Shown piece after piece: positions 8,716-17,822 of a stretch of DNA of 64,000 bases. The notes beneath the pieces are model-generated. The model saw nothing but the letters and a program-made list of their open reading frames with translations, was not told the origin of the DNA and did no database searches. Positions within the stretch are counted from its first letter, which is position 1; each line of letters opens with the position of its first letter. The stretch covers positions 806,001 to 870,000 of the forward strand of contig NZ_JBIOQR010000001.1 in NCBI RefSeq assembly GCF_051713825.1, in the 5' to 3' direction. The position numbers and the translations under genes were made by a program. The DNA is from Enterococcus_K sp051713825. Lineage in GTDB: Bacteria > Bacillota > Bacilli > Lactobacillales > Enterococcaceae.

Positions 8716-9564
8716 ATGGTGAATGGATTAAGAAAAGTCCAATTGGCAGAATTAGCTATAATTGATGAAATAGTTAGAATTTGTAATGAGAATGGAATTA
8801 CATACTATATTAGTGGTGGAACGTATTTAGGTGCTGTTAGACATAACGGTTTTATTCCATGGGATGATGATGCTGACATTGCAATGCCGAGAAAACAATT
8901 TGACAGATTTCTTGAAATTGCACAAAAAGAATTGCAAGCTAATTTTGAACTTAAAGATTATCGCTTTGACTTAGGCTATCCTTACTATGTACCTAAAGTA
9001 GTAGATAATTCTGTGTTATTATTAGATAGATCAACTGTAGATGAAAAAATAATACCTGCATGGGTAGATATCTTCCCATTAGATGGACTTCCATCCAATG
9101 CTATACGGGCATATTTTCATAAGAAAATACTTCTTTTTAAAAGATATATGTATAATATGTCTAGTTTTAACCAAATTGTTAAAGTAAATAAGAAGAATAG
9201 ACCTTTACTTGAGAAGATTTTTGTGTGGATAGGAAAAAATACAAACTTATTTAATAAACTAAATTCAAAAAAAATCATGGATTCAATTACTCGGTCGTTA
9301 AAACGATTTCCAGAAGATAAATCTGACACATATATGAATTTTATGGGTTCGTATAAATTTAAAAGCATATTAAATAAAAAAAATATTTATGGTGATGGAG
9401 CAGACTACAGTTTTGAGGGGCGCTACTTTAATGGACCTAAAAATTATCATGAATATTTGACTCAAATATATGGTGACTATATGCAAATTCCAGATGAATC
9501 TGAGCAAAATAAACATGAAACTTTAGTAATTAAAGAAGAGGTTACGAGCAGTGAACAAAATTAA
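8716..9564 (+). CDS. LicD-family phosphotransferase
   Basis: 282 residues. The N-terminal third carries the LicD hallmark YISGGTYLGAVRHNGFIPWD followed by DDADIAMPR (metal-binding Asp residues) around residues 31-60. LicD enzymes move a phospho-alcohol from a CDP-activated donor to a sugar of a surface glycan. It follows the cytidylyltransferase by 12 bases, which supports a donor-making plus donor-using pair. Its end overlaps the next gene by 14 bases. AT content is high, like the rest of the operon. Which phospho-group is attached is unknown. Confidence 0.88.
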   Translation: MVNGLRKVQLAELAIIDEIVRICNENGITYYISGGTYLGAVRHNGFIPWDDDADIAMPRKQFDRFLEIAQKELQANFELKDYRFDLGYPYYVPKVVDNSVLLLDRSTVDEKIIPAWVDIFPLDGLPSNAIRAYFHKKILLFKRYMYNMSSFNQIVKVNKKNRPLLEKIFVWIGKNTNLFNKLNSKKIMDSITRSLKRFPEDKSDTYMNFMGSYKFKSILNKKNIYGDGADYSFEGRYFNGPKNYHEYLTQIYGDYMQIPDESEQNKHETLVIKEEVTSSEQN

Positions 9565-10681
9565 AGTGCTTCAGATTAATTCAGGTTCTAAGGAGTTTGG
9601 TGGGGTATCTTCTATACTATATAATTTATTTATGAAAATAGATAAGGAAGAAGTGATTTTTGACTTTTTAACTCCTGAATTTACTACTTATGGTTTGGTA
9701 AAAGAAGACATAGAAAAATTTGGAGGTAAATTGTTTGAATTTGGGATAACCAAGAAAAGGTTTTCGAAATTAGTAAGTTCAATGGTGTTGATTAGAAAGT
9801 TTGTTTTAAAGAGCGATTATGATGTTATTCATATCAATTCAGGGAGCTTCTTATTCAATTTATTCGTTTCCTTAGGTTTGAAATTTGCCAAGATGAATGC
9901 AAAGGTAATCATTCATTCTCATAACTCATTGGAAAAAAAACTAACTCTAAAGTTAGTTTTAGTGAAAATATTAAATCCACTGTTAATTTGGACTAGTGAT
10001 TATCAGTTGGCTTGTTCTAAGTCTGCAGCATTATCTATGTTTCCAAAGTGGTATTTAAAAAAAGTCTCAATTTTTTTTAACGCTATTGATATCGAGCGTT
10101 TCAGTTATAGCTTGCCAGAAAGGGAGCGTGTTAGAAAAAAATATGGGATTAAAGAAGATAATTTTGTCGTGGGTTCTATCGGTAGGATGTCTTATCAAAA
10201 GAATCAAATTTTTTTACTTGAAGTAATTGAAGAGGTTGTTAAGTCCAATAAAAAATTTGTTTTATTTTTGATTGGAAAGGGGCCTTATTATGAGAAAATA
10301 AAAAAATTTATTGATGCAAAGAATTTAAATCAGAATGTATTTTTGATTAATGAGACAAAAGATATCAATTCTTTATATTCAGCATTCGATTTGTTTGTGT
10401 TGCCGTCATTATATGAAGGGTTACCATTAGTTGGTGTTGAAGCACAGGCAACAGGTTTGAAACTGATTGCATCTAGTGAGATTACCGACGAAGTAAATAT
10501 TGCTGATTCAGTTGAATTTATTAATGTGCGAGATAAAGAAGCATGGATAGATAATATACTTTCAAAAAATATAGATAAAAGTAGAAAGTCTAAAAGAGAT
10601 GAGATAATAAGTGCTGGATATTCTATTGATGATGTGACTAAAAAATATGAGTGTTTTTATAAACGAATAGTGAGTGAATAA
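9551..10681 (+). CDS. GT4-type glycosyltransferase
   Basis: 376 residues in the GT-B fold. The N-terminal half starts KVLQINSGSKEFGGVSSILYNL, with the early GGV loop. The C-terminal half has VGSIGRMSYQKNQ, LIGKGPYYEKI and PSLYEGLPLVGVEAQATG, the EGLP...E element of family GT4. It would add one sugar to the lipid-linked repeat unit in the cytoplasm. The start overlaps licD by 14 bases, indicating translational coupling. Sugar specificity is not predictable. Confidence 0.9.
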   Translation: MNKIKVLQINSGSKEFGGVSSILYNLFMKIDKEEVIFDFLTPEFTTYGLVKEDIEKFGGKLFEFGITKKRFSKLVSSMVLIRKFVLKSDYDVIHINSGSFLFNLFVSLGLKFAKMNAKVIIHSHNSLEKKLTLKLVLVKILNPLLIWTSDYQLACSKSAALSMFPKWYLKKVSIFFNAIDIERFSYSLPERERVRKKYGIKEDNFVVGSIGRMSYQKNQIFLLEVIEEVVKSNKKFVLFLIGKGPYYEKIKKFIDAKNLNQNVFLINETKDINSLYSAFDLFVLPSLYEGLPLVGVEAQATGLKLIASSEITDEVNIADSVEFINVRDKEAWIDNILSKNIDKSRKSKRDEIISAGYSIDDVTKKYECFYKRIVSE

Positions 10682-10682
10682 A

Positions 10683-11213
10683 ATGATTAACCCGTTTAAT
10701 ATTCTAAAAAAATATATATTAGTAATTAAGAATTATAATAGACTGAAGATAGTTGGGTATATAAGGCTAGGGAAAAATGATTCAATTAAATGCCTTGATA
10801 CATCAAAACTATTTATAAATCGAAACTGTACTTTTCGAAACTATGTTACGCTTAGAACTTTAAAATCAGGGAATATGACAATTGGAAAGAACTGTTTTTT
10901 TAATCAAAATGTAAGTGTAACTTCCATGAGGAAAATTGAAATAGGTGATAATTGCAAAATAGCAAATAATGTGGTTATTGTGGATCATGATCATGATTAT
11001 AAGAATGACTTAAAAAATTTTATTTGTGAGCCAGTAAAAATAGGAAATAATGTCTGGATTGGTGCAAATTCAGTGATTTTAAAAGGTGTTACTATTGGCG
11101 ATAATTCTGTGGTGGCTGCTGGAACGATAGTGAAGGATAATATTGATACCAATAAAATGTTAGTGAGTAGACTTAAACAAGATCTTTATGAAGTGGGTAC
11201 AAGAAATGAATAA
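10683..11213 (+). CDS. Left-handed beta-helix (hexapeptide) acyltransferase
   Basis: 176 residues from ATG 10683; an in-frame GTG at 10674 inside the previous gene is an alternative. Repeated hexapeptides such as IGKNCFF, IGDNCKIA, IGNNVWIG and IGDNSVVAAG form the beta-helix. VDHDHDYK contains the likely catalytic His region of the WcaF/LacA/NeuD-like O-acetyltransferases. It probably O-acetylates a sugar of the repeat unit using acetyl-CoA. It overlaps the following gene by 8 bases. Confidence 0.85.
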   Translation: MINPFNILKKYILVIKNYNRLKIVGYIRLGKNDSIKCLDTSKLFINRNCTFRNYVTLRTLKSGNMTIGKNCFFNQNVSVTSMRKIEIGDNCKIANNVVIVDHDHDYKNDLKNFICEPVKIGNNVWIGANSVILKGVTIGDNSVVAAGTIVKDNIDTNKMLVSRLKQDLYEVGTRNE

Positions 11214-12141
11214 GATTGATATTATTCTTCCAGTTTATAATGCTCAGGGTGTGATTGAAGAATGCTTGAATAGTATATTAAATCAAACTTACAAAGAATT
11301 TAATTTAATTATAGTTGATGATGGTTCAACAGATAATTCATTGGCAATATGTCAGGCTTTTGAGGGTGAAATATCTAGTTTGAAAATTATTTCCACTGAA
11401 AATAATGGTGTTTCAAAGGCAAGGAATATAGGTATAAAAAATTCTACGGCGGAGTTTTTATGCTTTATTGACTCGGATGATATACTAGAGCCAAATTATG
11501 TACAAGTATTGTATAGTTACTTTGAAATAGGCATAGATATGGTAATTGGAGGCTATACCTATTTTAATAATGAGAAAAACAAATTACTGGTATCTGATTT
11601 TAGTAATATTTCATCGACTTGTGCTGAGAATGTCATTCAAAATATGCTGGTGGATAAGACAGGTGTAAAATCAAGTCTATGGAATAAGATGTTCAGAAGT
11701 TTGATTATCAAGAGACATACACTTCAATTTAACGAAAATGTATCAATAGGAGAAGACTTGATTTTTTTGGGGATATACTTGACTAAAGTAAATAAGCTTA
11801 TAATAACTAATGAATGTATCTATAGATATAGAATAAATAATGAAGGTGCTATGAAGAAGATAAGGTATCAAAAAACTTTTTCTAATCAAAATTTTGATGA
11901 ATGGGAGGCAATCTTGTTTCTTGAAAATTATTTATTTGAAAGGTATAAAAATTCTAGTATTATAAGTAATAGTGTCAAAACCAAAAAGATTATAGTTGCC
12001 AATAAGCTATTAAAGTTTTCTGACGACATAGTAATGAATAAAAAATTGATTTCCTTTATAAAAGAAAACATCTTTTTTATTTGTGTTAATAGAGAATTGT
12101 CGATTAAAAATAAATTGGGAATTCTTAGTAGAATTTTATAG
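11206..12141 (+). CDS. GT2-type glycosyltransferase
   Basis: 311 residues from ATG 11206, which overlaps the preceding stop; an in-frame ATG at 11188 would add six residues. The N-terminal GT-A domain shows KIDIILPVYNAQ, IIVDDGSTDNS and FIDSDDILEP (the metal-binding DSDD) within ~105 residues. It is the second evident chain-extending transferase of the cluster, adding a sugar on the cytoplasmic side. Specificity is unknown. Confidence 0.9.
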   Translation: MNKIDIILPVYNAQGVIEECLNSILNQTYKEFNLIIVDDGSTDNSLAICQAFEGEISSLKIISTENNGVSKARNIGIKNSTAEFLCFIDSDDILEPNYVQVLYSYFEIGIDMVIGGYTYFNNEKNKLLVSDFSNISSTCAENVIQNMLVDKTGVKSSLWNKMFRSLIIKRHTLQFNENVSIGEDLIFLGIYLTKVNKLIITNECIYRYRINNEGAMKKIRYQKTFSNQNFDEWEAILFLENYLFERYKNSSIISNSVKTKKIIVANKLLKFSDDIVMNKKLISFIKENIFFICVNRELSIKNKLGILSRIL

Positions 12142-12156
12142 AAATGGAAGAAACTA

Positions 12157-13554
12157 ATGAAAAATATACTGAAAAATTTAAAATATACAGTTGCGGCAAA
12201 TTCAATAACTTTGGTAATATCAGTTATAATAACATTGGTACTTCCTCGCAAATTGGGTGTTTCTAACTATGGGTTTTATCAGTTATATTTATTCTACACA
12301 TCATATGCAAGTATCTTTCATTTTGGACTTCCAGATGGTATCTATTTGAAATTGGGTGGGGAATATTATGAACAATTAGATAAAAATATGTTGAAGGGTC
12401 AATTTACAATCTTAAGTATTATGAGTATTCTTCTAGGCTGCATCTCAATATTTTTCTTTGGTTTTTCTAATGATTCAACAAAAAAAATGGTATTAAGTTT
12501 ATCTATATTGAGTATAGTAATGACTAACTTAAAAGTCTATCTGTTGTTTATTCTACAAACAACAAATAGGATTAAAGAATATGCAAAATATACTAGACTA
12601 GATAGAATATTGTTTTTTTGTTCTAGTATATTTTATGTTTTATTTATTGGAAATAATTATACTGTAGTAATTGGTTTGGATATTATGGCTAAATCAGTTG
12701 TACTATTTCTCCTTATGATTGTCATGAAAGATATATTTGTTCATACAGGATTAATAAAATGGAAAAATGCATTATTTGAAGCGATAAACAATATACTTAT
12801 AGGTAGTAAACTTATGCTATCTTATGTAGCTGGTATATTGATAATAGGTATAATAAGATTTTCAATCGAGTTAAAGTGGTCAATTGAAGATTTTAGTAAA
12901 GTGTCGCTAGTTCTTAGTCTCTCGAATATGATGATGACATTCATTAATGCAGTCAGTGTTGTATTATTTCCAATTCTAAGAAGAATGGATGAGAAAAGTC
13001 AAAAAGATATTTTTAGTAGTTTCAGAAATATTTTAGTTCCTCTCTCATTTGTCAGTTTAATTTTATATTATCCGCTTCAGATTTTTATTTCATATTGGTT
13101 ACCAAGCTATCAAGACAGTATTTTCTACATGGGTGTATTATTTCCAATATTTATTTATGAAGGAAAAGTTTCGTTGTTGTCAAATACTTTTTTAAAAACT
13201 TTCAGAAAAGAGAAAACAATTTTATTAATTAATATTATCAGTTTAAGTATGAGTATTATAATGGCAATAGTGTCAATAGCAATTAATAGTTTAACTTTTG
13301 CAGTATTTTCAATCTTATTTGTTATCATAATAAGGTCGAATTTATCAGAACTATATGTAACAAAGCTACTTGATGTTAAGTATAACTATCTGATATTATT
13401 TGAGTTGATGATGACTTTTGGTTTTGTTCTATTAAATATATCTTTCAATAAAGTAGTTGCCTTTTTTTGTTACTCATTATTAGTCGTAGCATATCTTTGC
13501 ATAACAAAAGACAAAATTAGGAATTCAATATCAATAATAAAGAAAATCAGATGA
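12157..13554 (+). CDS. Polysaccharide repeat-unit flippase (Wzx-like)
   Basis: 465 residues with about 12-14 hydrophobic segments throughout and an N-terminal NTLVLP-like element (SLVISVIITLVLPRKLGVSNYGFYQ), the pattern of the MOP/PST superfamily of Wzx flippases. It would turn the undecaprenyl-linked repeat unit to the outside of the membrane. Position just before the polymerase gene supports this. GGAAG lies just before the ATG. Confidence 0.85.
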   Translation: MKNILKNLKYTVAANSITLVISVIITLVLPRKLGVSNYGFYQLYLFYTSYASIFHFGLPDGIYLKLGGEYYEQLDKNMLKGQFTILSIMSILLGCISIFFFGFSNDSTKKMVLSLSILSIVMTNLKVYLLFILQTTNRIKEYAKYTRLDRILFFCSSIFYVLFIGNNYTVVIGLDIMAKSVVLFLLMIVMKDIFVHTGLIKWKNALFEAINNILIGSKLMLSYVAGILIIGIIRFSIELKWSIEDFSKVSLVLSLSNMMMTFINAVSVVLFPILRRMDEKSQKDIFSSFRNILVPLSFVSLILYYPLQIFISYWLPSYQDSIFYMGVLFPIFIYEGKVSLLSNTFLKTFRKEKTILLINIISLSMSIIMAIVSIAINSLTFAVFSILFVIIIRSNLSELYVTKLLDVKYNYLILFELMMTFGFVLLNISFNKVVAFFCYSLLVVAYLCITKDKIRNSISIIKKIR

Positions 13555-13566
13555 GGTTTTACTATT

Positions 13567-14700
13567 ATGAATATACAGTTAAAAAAAGTAATAAAATTTA
13601 ATTTCTCCATCCAGTTCTTTTTACACATTTTTTTATTCTATATTAAGTACAGTAAAATAAATGATCAGGTTTCATTTATGAAATTTTATAATATTATTCT
13701 AGTAGTTTACTTTCTTTCTGCACTAGCAGTAGTATTAACTAGCCGCTTTTATATAGATGAGATATTGATATTGTTAATAGTGTTGCTTTTTTTGGTAGTT
13801 CAATTTGTTCATTTAAAGAATGAAACATGGATAATTACTTTTTTATCATTGTTAGCATTAAAAGAATTTAATTTGAAGAAGATTATACAGAGTATGTTTT
13901 TTGCAACTTTTTCCGCATTTTTATTAGTGGTTATACTAAACTATTTTGGAACAATCTCAGAATTTATCTTAGTAAGGGATGGTACGATTCGTCATTCTTT
14001 CGGATTTTCACATCCGAACTTTTTTGGTGCAATTATTTTTGTGCTGTTTTTTGAATATATATATATATATGGTGATAAGAGTAAAAAGTTAAACGTAGTA
14101 TTATTTCTATTAGCTTTGTACAGCACTAATCAATTTTCAGGTTCAAGAAATGCGGTTATATCATTAATAGTGGGCTTTTGTATAATATTAATTTCTAAGA
14201 TAATAACTTCAAATAGGATTTTGACTTTTTCCTGTTATTTACTATTACCTTTCTCGTTTTTTATCAGTACTTGGGCTGCGAAAAGTTACTCTAACATTGA
14301 TGCTTTTTGGATTTCAATCGACAAGATTCTTAGTGGGAGAGTCCGTTTTGCTAATATGTTTTACCAGGAATCACCACCTAGTTTATTAGGAAATAAAATT
14401 GAAATGTTAACTACTGAGAAAGCGCAAGATATTATTGGTGCAACTACTAAAATTTTGGATAACGCATATATGTCAATTCTATTGAAATTCGGAATTATTT
14501 TTACAGTCATACTGTGTACTTATTTCATGATTGGATTATATCAAACTTGGAAATACGATCAAAAAAAGCGAATTGTTTATGCCCTGATCTTTATCATATT
14601 TGGATTTTCGGAATCCTACTTTACTTTTTTTGAGTTTAACTTCTCTTATATAATAATAATGAACTATATATATTATTCAAAAAGACGGGGTGAACTTTGA
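13567..14700 (+). CDS. Polysaccharide polymerase (Wzy/O-antigen-ligase-like)
   Basis: 377 residues, about ten hydrophobic segments, with the conserved HSFGFSHPNFFGAIIF loop and STNQFSGSRNA segment typical of Wzy-type polymerases and O-antigen ligase family proteins. It would link exported repeat units into the chain. It is the last gene of the operon; no chain-length kinase pair or LytR-type attachment enzyme is present in this window, so those functions must be supplied elsewhere or be missing. Confidence 0.82.
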   Translation: MNIQLKKVIKFNFSIQFFLHIFLFYIKYSKINDQVSFMKFYNIILVVYFLSALAVVLTSRFYIDEILILLIVLLFLVVQFVHLKNETWIITFLSLLALKEFNLKKIIQSMFFATFSAFLLVVILNYFGTISEFILVRDGTIRHSFGFSHPNFFGAIIFVLFFEYIYIYGDKSKKLNVVLFLLALYSTNQFSGSRNAVISLIVGFCIILISKIITSNRILTFSCYLLLPFSFFISTWAAKSYSNIDAFWISIDKILSGRVRFANMFYQESPPSLLGNKIEMLTTEKAQDIIGATTKILDNAYMSILLKFGIIFTVILCTYFMIGLYQTWKYDQKKRIVYALIFIIFGFSESYFTFFEFNFSYIIIMNYIYYSKRRGEL

Positions 14701-15190
14701 AAACGAAAATATCGAGTTTAATTTGATTTGTGGTATAGTTGTAGGAAGTCGAAAAGCAGTGAGATTTAAGTTAATGAATTAGAGCCTCCTCACTGATTAC
14801 TTTGGGGAAAATATATCTAGGTTAGAATTCTAGATGGGTTGAATTTTTCTTATTCAAATAAAATTTGTTAATAATTCCTGAATTTCAAGAAATATAAGGT
14901 ATTAATATCGAGAATATTGGTGAAAAACTATGTTCTTAAATCATTACTCAAGTTTCGCACATGGAAGGATCACTAAAGCCCAACTATCTTGTAAGGCACA
15001 AAGGAAATTCAATACTTCTGATTTAAAAAATTCAGAAAGGACAGTCATCGTTTATACTTGGTTTACTATAACAAATCAACAAAAGAAAGGATGTCCCATC
15101 CCTATGTTAAGCCAAGTCCACTCAGAAAATTATTTCATGAATTTTCTGAGTTAAAGCTCTCTCTTCTTAAAGAAAAGCGGGGATTATCTA
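14701..15190. other. Non-coding boundary between polysaccharide operon and IS4 remnant
   Basis: No convincing gene. Short frames at 14930-15154 and 15058-15300 seem to be decay products; the second contains SKREARQPLLYSIFPDDQ, of unknown origin. CAGTGAGATTTAAG and CCTCCTCACTG (about 14757-14797) can form a weak hairpin. No T-rich terminator for the polysaccharide operon was identified. Confidence 0.3.
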
Positions 15191-15229
15191 AGCGAGAGGC
15201 ACGTCAGCCATTACTCTATTCTATTTTCC

Positions 15230-16200
15230 CTGATGACCAATTGACGTTCATCCAAGAACTTCAAAAAATACGTTTTTTCGTTTTATTAATAATCCGTTGA
15301 ATAACTGGCAAAAATTTCTTTTGATGTAGTAGCACATTCGTTGTTGGGAAACTACACCAATTAACTGATATCTCCTCACAAGTACGTGTCTTGATTGTTG
15401 ATGGCTCCTTTTTTATCACCTACGTAGTCAGCGAGTTAAAAATCTTGCTTGGTAATACGATCATGCTGTACACCGTACCCACAAAATCTTTCACATGTTG
15501 TCAGTCAGTTTTTCAGGTGGTGGAATTTGAGCGAAAGAAGCACAAATGACCCCGCCAAAACTTATTGTGGAAATGGTCGCTCGTGCATTGTTATTGGAAT
15601 TTATGCTAGCTATGTGTTAATGGGTAGCTGGCTCACCTTTACTAAACTTCTGACAGAACTTGGCATTCATGTGATTGGGATAGTTAAAAAAAGTATCTTT
15701 ATCAAGGGGAACTCTATCGTTTAGAAGATATCTATAAGAAATTGGTAGATGAATTTTGTGATTGTACAGTCTCCGCCAAACTACAGGCAGGAATCCCTCT
15801 GCATGTTATTTTTATTCAAAACCGAAATAAGAGAAAAGCGATTGGTTAGCTATCATGACAACGGATATGACGTTAAGCTCACAAGAAATCGTGAAGCGAT
15901 GCGGCACTCGTTGGGACATCGAAACGTTTTTTAAGTCATAAAATCGTTATTGAAGTTAGCGAAAGAAATCCAAACCCGGAATTTCAACAGGATTATTTGT
16001 CACACAACCATCGTCTTTATTCGTTACACTGTGTTGAGCTAGCAGCAGTATGCGACAGACATTTGGGCATTAGGTGGTTTATTTTATGAATTATGTGATG
16101 AGGTGAAGGAGCTGGACTGAGTGTCTGCTTTGTCATCTTTAGCGAGCCTATTGGATGGACTAACTCAAACGTTGAATCAATTATTCACAAAATTTTTTCA
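15230..16200 (+). pseudogene. Decayed IS4-family transposase
   Basis: Pieces of an IS4-type transposase appear in order in different frames. They are FINNPLNNWQKFLL, VLIVDGSFF, an ASYVLMGSWLTFTKLL block (normally SYLLFDSWFTFP), LHVIFIQNRNKRKAIGWLA, then LSSQEIVKRCGTRWDIETFFKS (the RWxIE-FFK signature, with the catalytic Glu) and LGGLFYELCDE at the C-terminus. Many stops and shifts separate them, so it is inactive. With the 5.2-6.4 kb remnant it brackets the polysaccharide operon, a sign of past mobility. Confidence 0.7.
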
Positions 16201-16743
16201 AAGTAGTGTATTTTTTGAATGGATAGCCTGAACAGTATTAAGCTATTCGGTTATTATAGCTTGTAGATGCTGAGTACACATTGAAATATTTTTATCAAAT
16301 TAATAAAAAACTTATATGTTTCCCAGGACTATTTTCTAAAAGAAATATAGTTATCCACAATAGGAACTCTATAGATGCAATAAAATGTCATCAGTAGCTA
16401 TAATAGAGCTATCTATATCTATTTTTTCACTTTTCAAAATATACTTTTGTAATTGTTTCAAATTCGGTTGTAAGTATTCAAATAATTATTTTTATAAATA
16501 AATTTGGATAGAAAGGATCTTCTAGAAAATCTCTTTTGGATTTTTTTCATAGACTATTACATACTAAAAAGCACTATATCAAGGCAAAAATTCTTCAAAT
16601 ATAAAATCATTCAAGTTGCTGCGACTCTTTTTGGATTGCTAGATTTCAGGTAAAGTGTTAGATATAATTTATTTCAATTTTAAAAATAATGTGTAAGTAC
16701 CAAACTAGGTACTTAAAAATATATTTTACGAGGAGTTATTATT
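16201..16743 (+). other. Gene-free stretch upstream of galU with a small dyad
   Basis: No ORF is supported. A TATAAT lies at 16663-16668, a likely -10 for galU. A dyad TAAGTACC / GGTACTTA (16694-16715, 6-base loop) sits in the leader between it and the GAGGAG ribosome site, and could be an operator or RNA hairpin. Confidence 0.35.
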
Positions 16744-17628
16744 ATGAGAAAAGTACGTAAAGCGGTAATTCCGGCAGCTGGATTAGGGACTCGTTTCTTA
16801 CCGGCTACCAAAGCGATTGCTAAGGAAATGTTACCGATTGTTGATAAACCAACGATTCAGTTTATCGTTGAGGAAGCATTAAAATCAGGTATTGAGGATA
16901 TTTTAATCGTTACAGGGAAAGGGAAGCGCCCGATTGAGGATCATTTTGATTCGAATATTGAATTGGAAACGAATCTTCGTGAAAAAGAAAAAATAGAATT
17001 ATTGAAGCTAGTTGAGGAGACAACAGATGTCAATCTCCACTTCATCCGTCAATCTCATCCTAAAGGATTAGGACATGCTGTCCTACAGGCGAAGGCATTT
17101 GTTGGCAATGAACCGTTTGTTGTTATGCTTGGAGATGATGTGATGGAAGATGAGATTCCATTGACGCAACAACTAATCAATAATTTCCAAAAGACAGGGT
17201 CATCTACATTGGCTGTTATGGATGTTCCTCATGAGGAAACCTCTCGTTATGGGATTATTAATCCGGAGTCTGAGATTTCTGAGGGTTTATATAATGTCTC
17301 TAGTTTTGTTGAAAAACCAGATCCAAAAGATGCCCCTAGTGACTTAGCGATTATTGGTCGTTATTTATTGAAGCCTGAGATTTTTGAAATTTTAGAAAAT
17401 CAAGAGCCTGGCGCTGGTGGTGAAATTCAATTAACAGATGCGATTAACACATTAAATAATACACAACGCGTGTTTGCTCATCAATTTAAAGGAACTCGTT
17501 ATGATGTGGGTGATAAGCTAGGGTTTGTTAAAACAAATATTGAATTTGGTTTGAAGCACCCTGAAATTTCTGCTGAATTAAAAACTTATTTGAAGGACTT
17601 AATGAAGGACTTAATGAAGGACTTATAA
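16744..17628 (+). CDS. galU: UTP-glucose-1-phosphate uridylyltransferase
   Basis: Makes UDP-glucose, a precursor for exopolysaccharide, glycolipid and teichoic acid glycosylation. 294 residues, normal for the family, with PAAGLGTRFLPATKAIAKEM at the N-terminus (nucleotide binding), FVEKPDP and GRYLLKPEIFE in the second half. ACGAGGAG lies before the ATG. The gene's last 36 bases are three near-identical 12-base units, so the protein ends KDLMKDLMKDL, an unusual tail. GC is higher than in the polysaccharide operon upstream, which suggests it is native to the chromosome. Confidence 0.95.
   Translation: MRKVRKAVIPAAGLGTRFLPATKAIAKEMLPIVDKPTIQFIVEEALKSGIEDILIVTGKGKRPIEDHFDSNIELETNLREKEKIELLKLVEETTDVNLHFIRQSHPKGLGHAVLQAKAFVGNEPFVVMLGDDVMEDEIPLTQQLINNFQKTGSSTLAVMDVPHEETSRYGIINPESEISEGLYNVSSFVEKPDPKDAPSDLAIIGRYLLKPEIFEILENQEPGAGGEIQLTDAINTLNNTQRVFAHQFKGTRYDVGDKLGFVKTNIEFGLKHPEISAELKTYLKDLMKDLMKDL
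17593..17628 (+). repeat. 12-base tandem repeat at the galU 3' end
   Basis: Three copies of GAAGGACTTAAT (the last ending in the TAA stop). Each adds MKDL to the C-terminus. The period is a multiple of three, so the copy number can change without a frameshift. Confidence 0.9.
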
Positions 17629-17646
17629 GTCAAATGAGTTTCTAAA

Positions 17647-17760
17647 GAGCATGGGCATAACTTAAAAATTATGCCCATGCTCCTATTCTCAGAATAAACG
17701 ATGGGTAAAGAAGCAGATCCTTCTTATTTCTCGGAGTTAAACTCTTCTGTCCCAACCTCT
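17647..17760 (-). repeat. Palindromic repeat element, short version (modules X and Y joined)
   Basis: Read on the minus strand it starts with module X (17729-17759, GAGGTTGGGACAGAAG...) and passes directly into module Y, ending in a hairpin GAGCATGGGCATAA / TTATGCCCATGCTC (17647-17682). The same X and Y occur at 58444-58884, separated there by ~340 bases of other palindromes, and Y alone at 43824-43917. The hairpins probably also end transcription of galU. Confidence 0.75.
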
Positions 17761-17822
17761 TTTTTATTTTAGAAGGTAAGATAATTTTGTTCGTCGATGT
17801 TTGGTTCTAGGGAGGGAAACAC

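Noticed and set aside
15449..15934. Two short plus-strand ORFs as hypothetical genes
   Set aside because: Both contain fragments of the dead IS4-type transposase with frame changes between conserved blocks.
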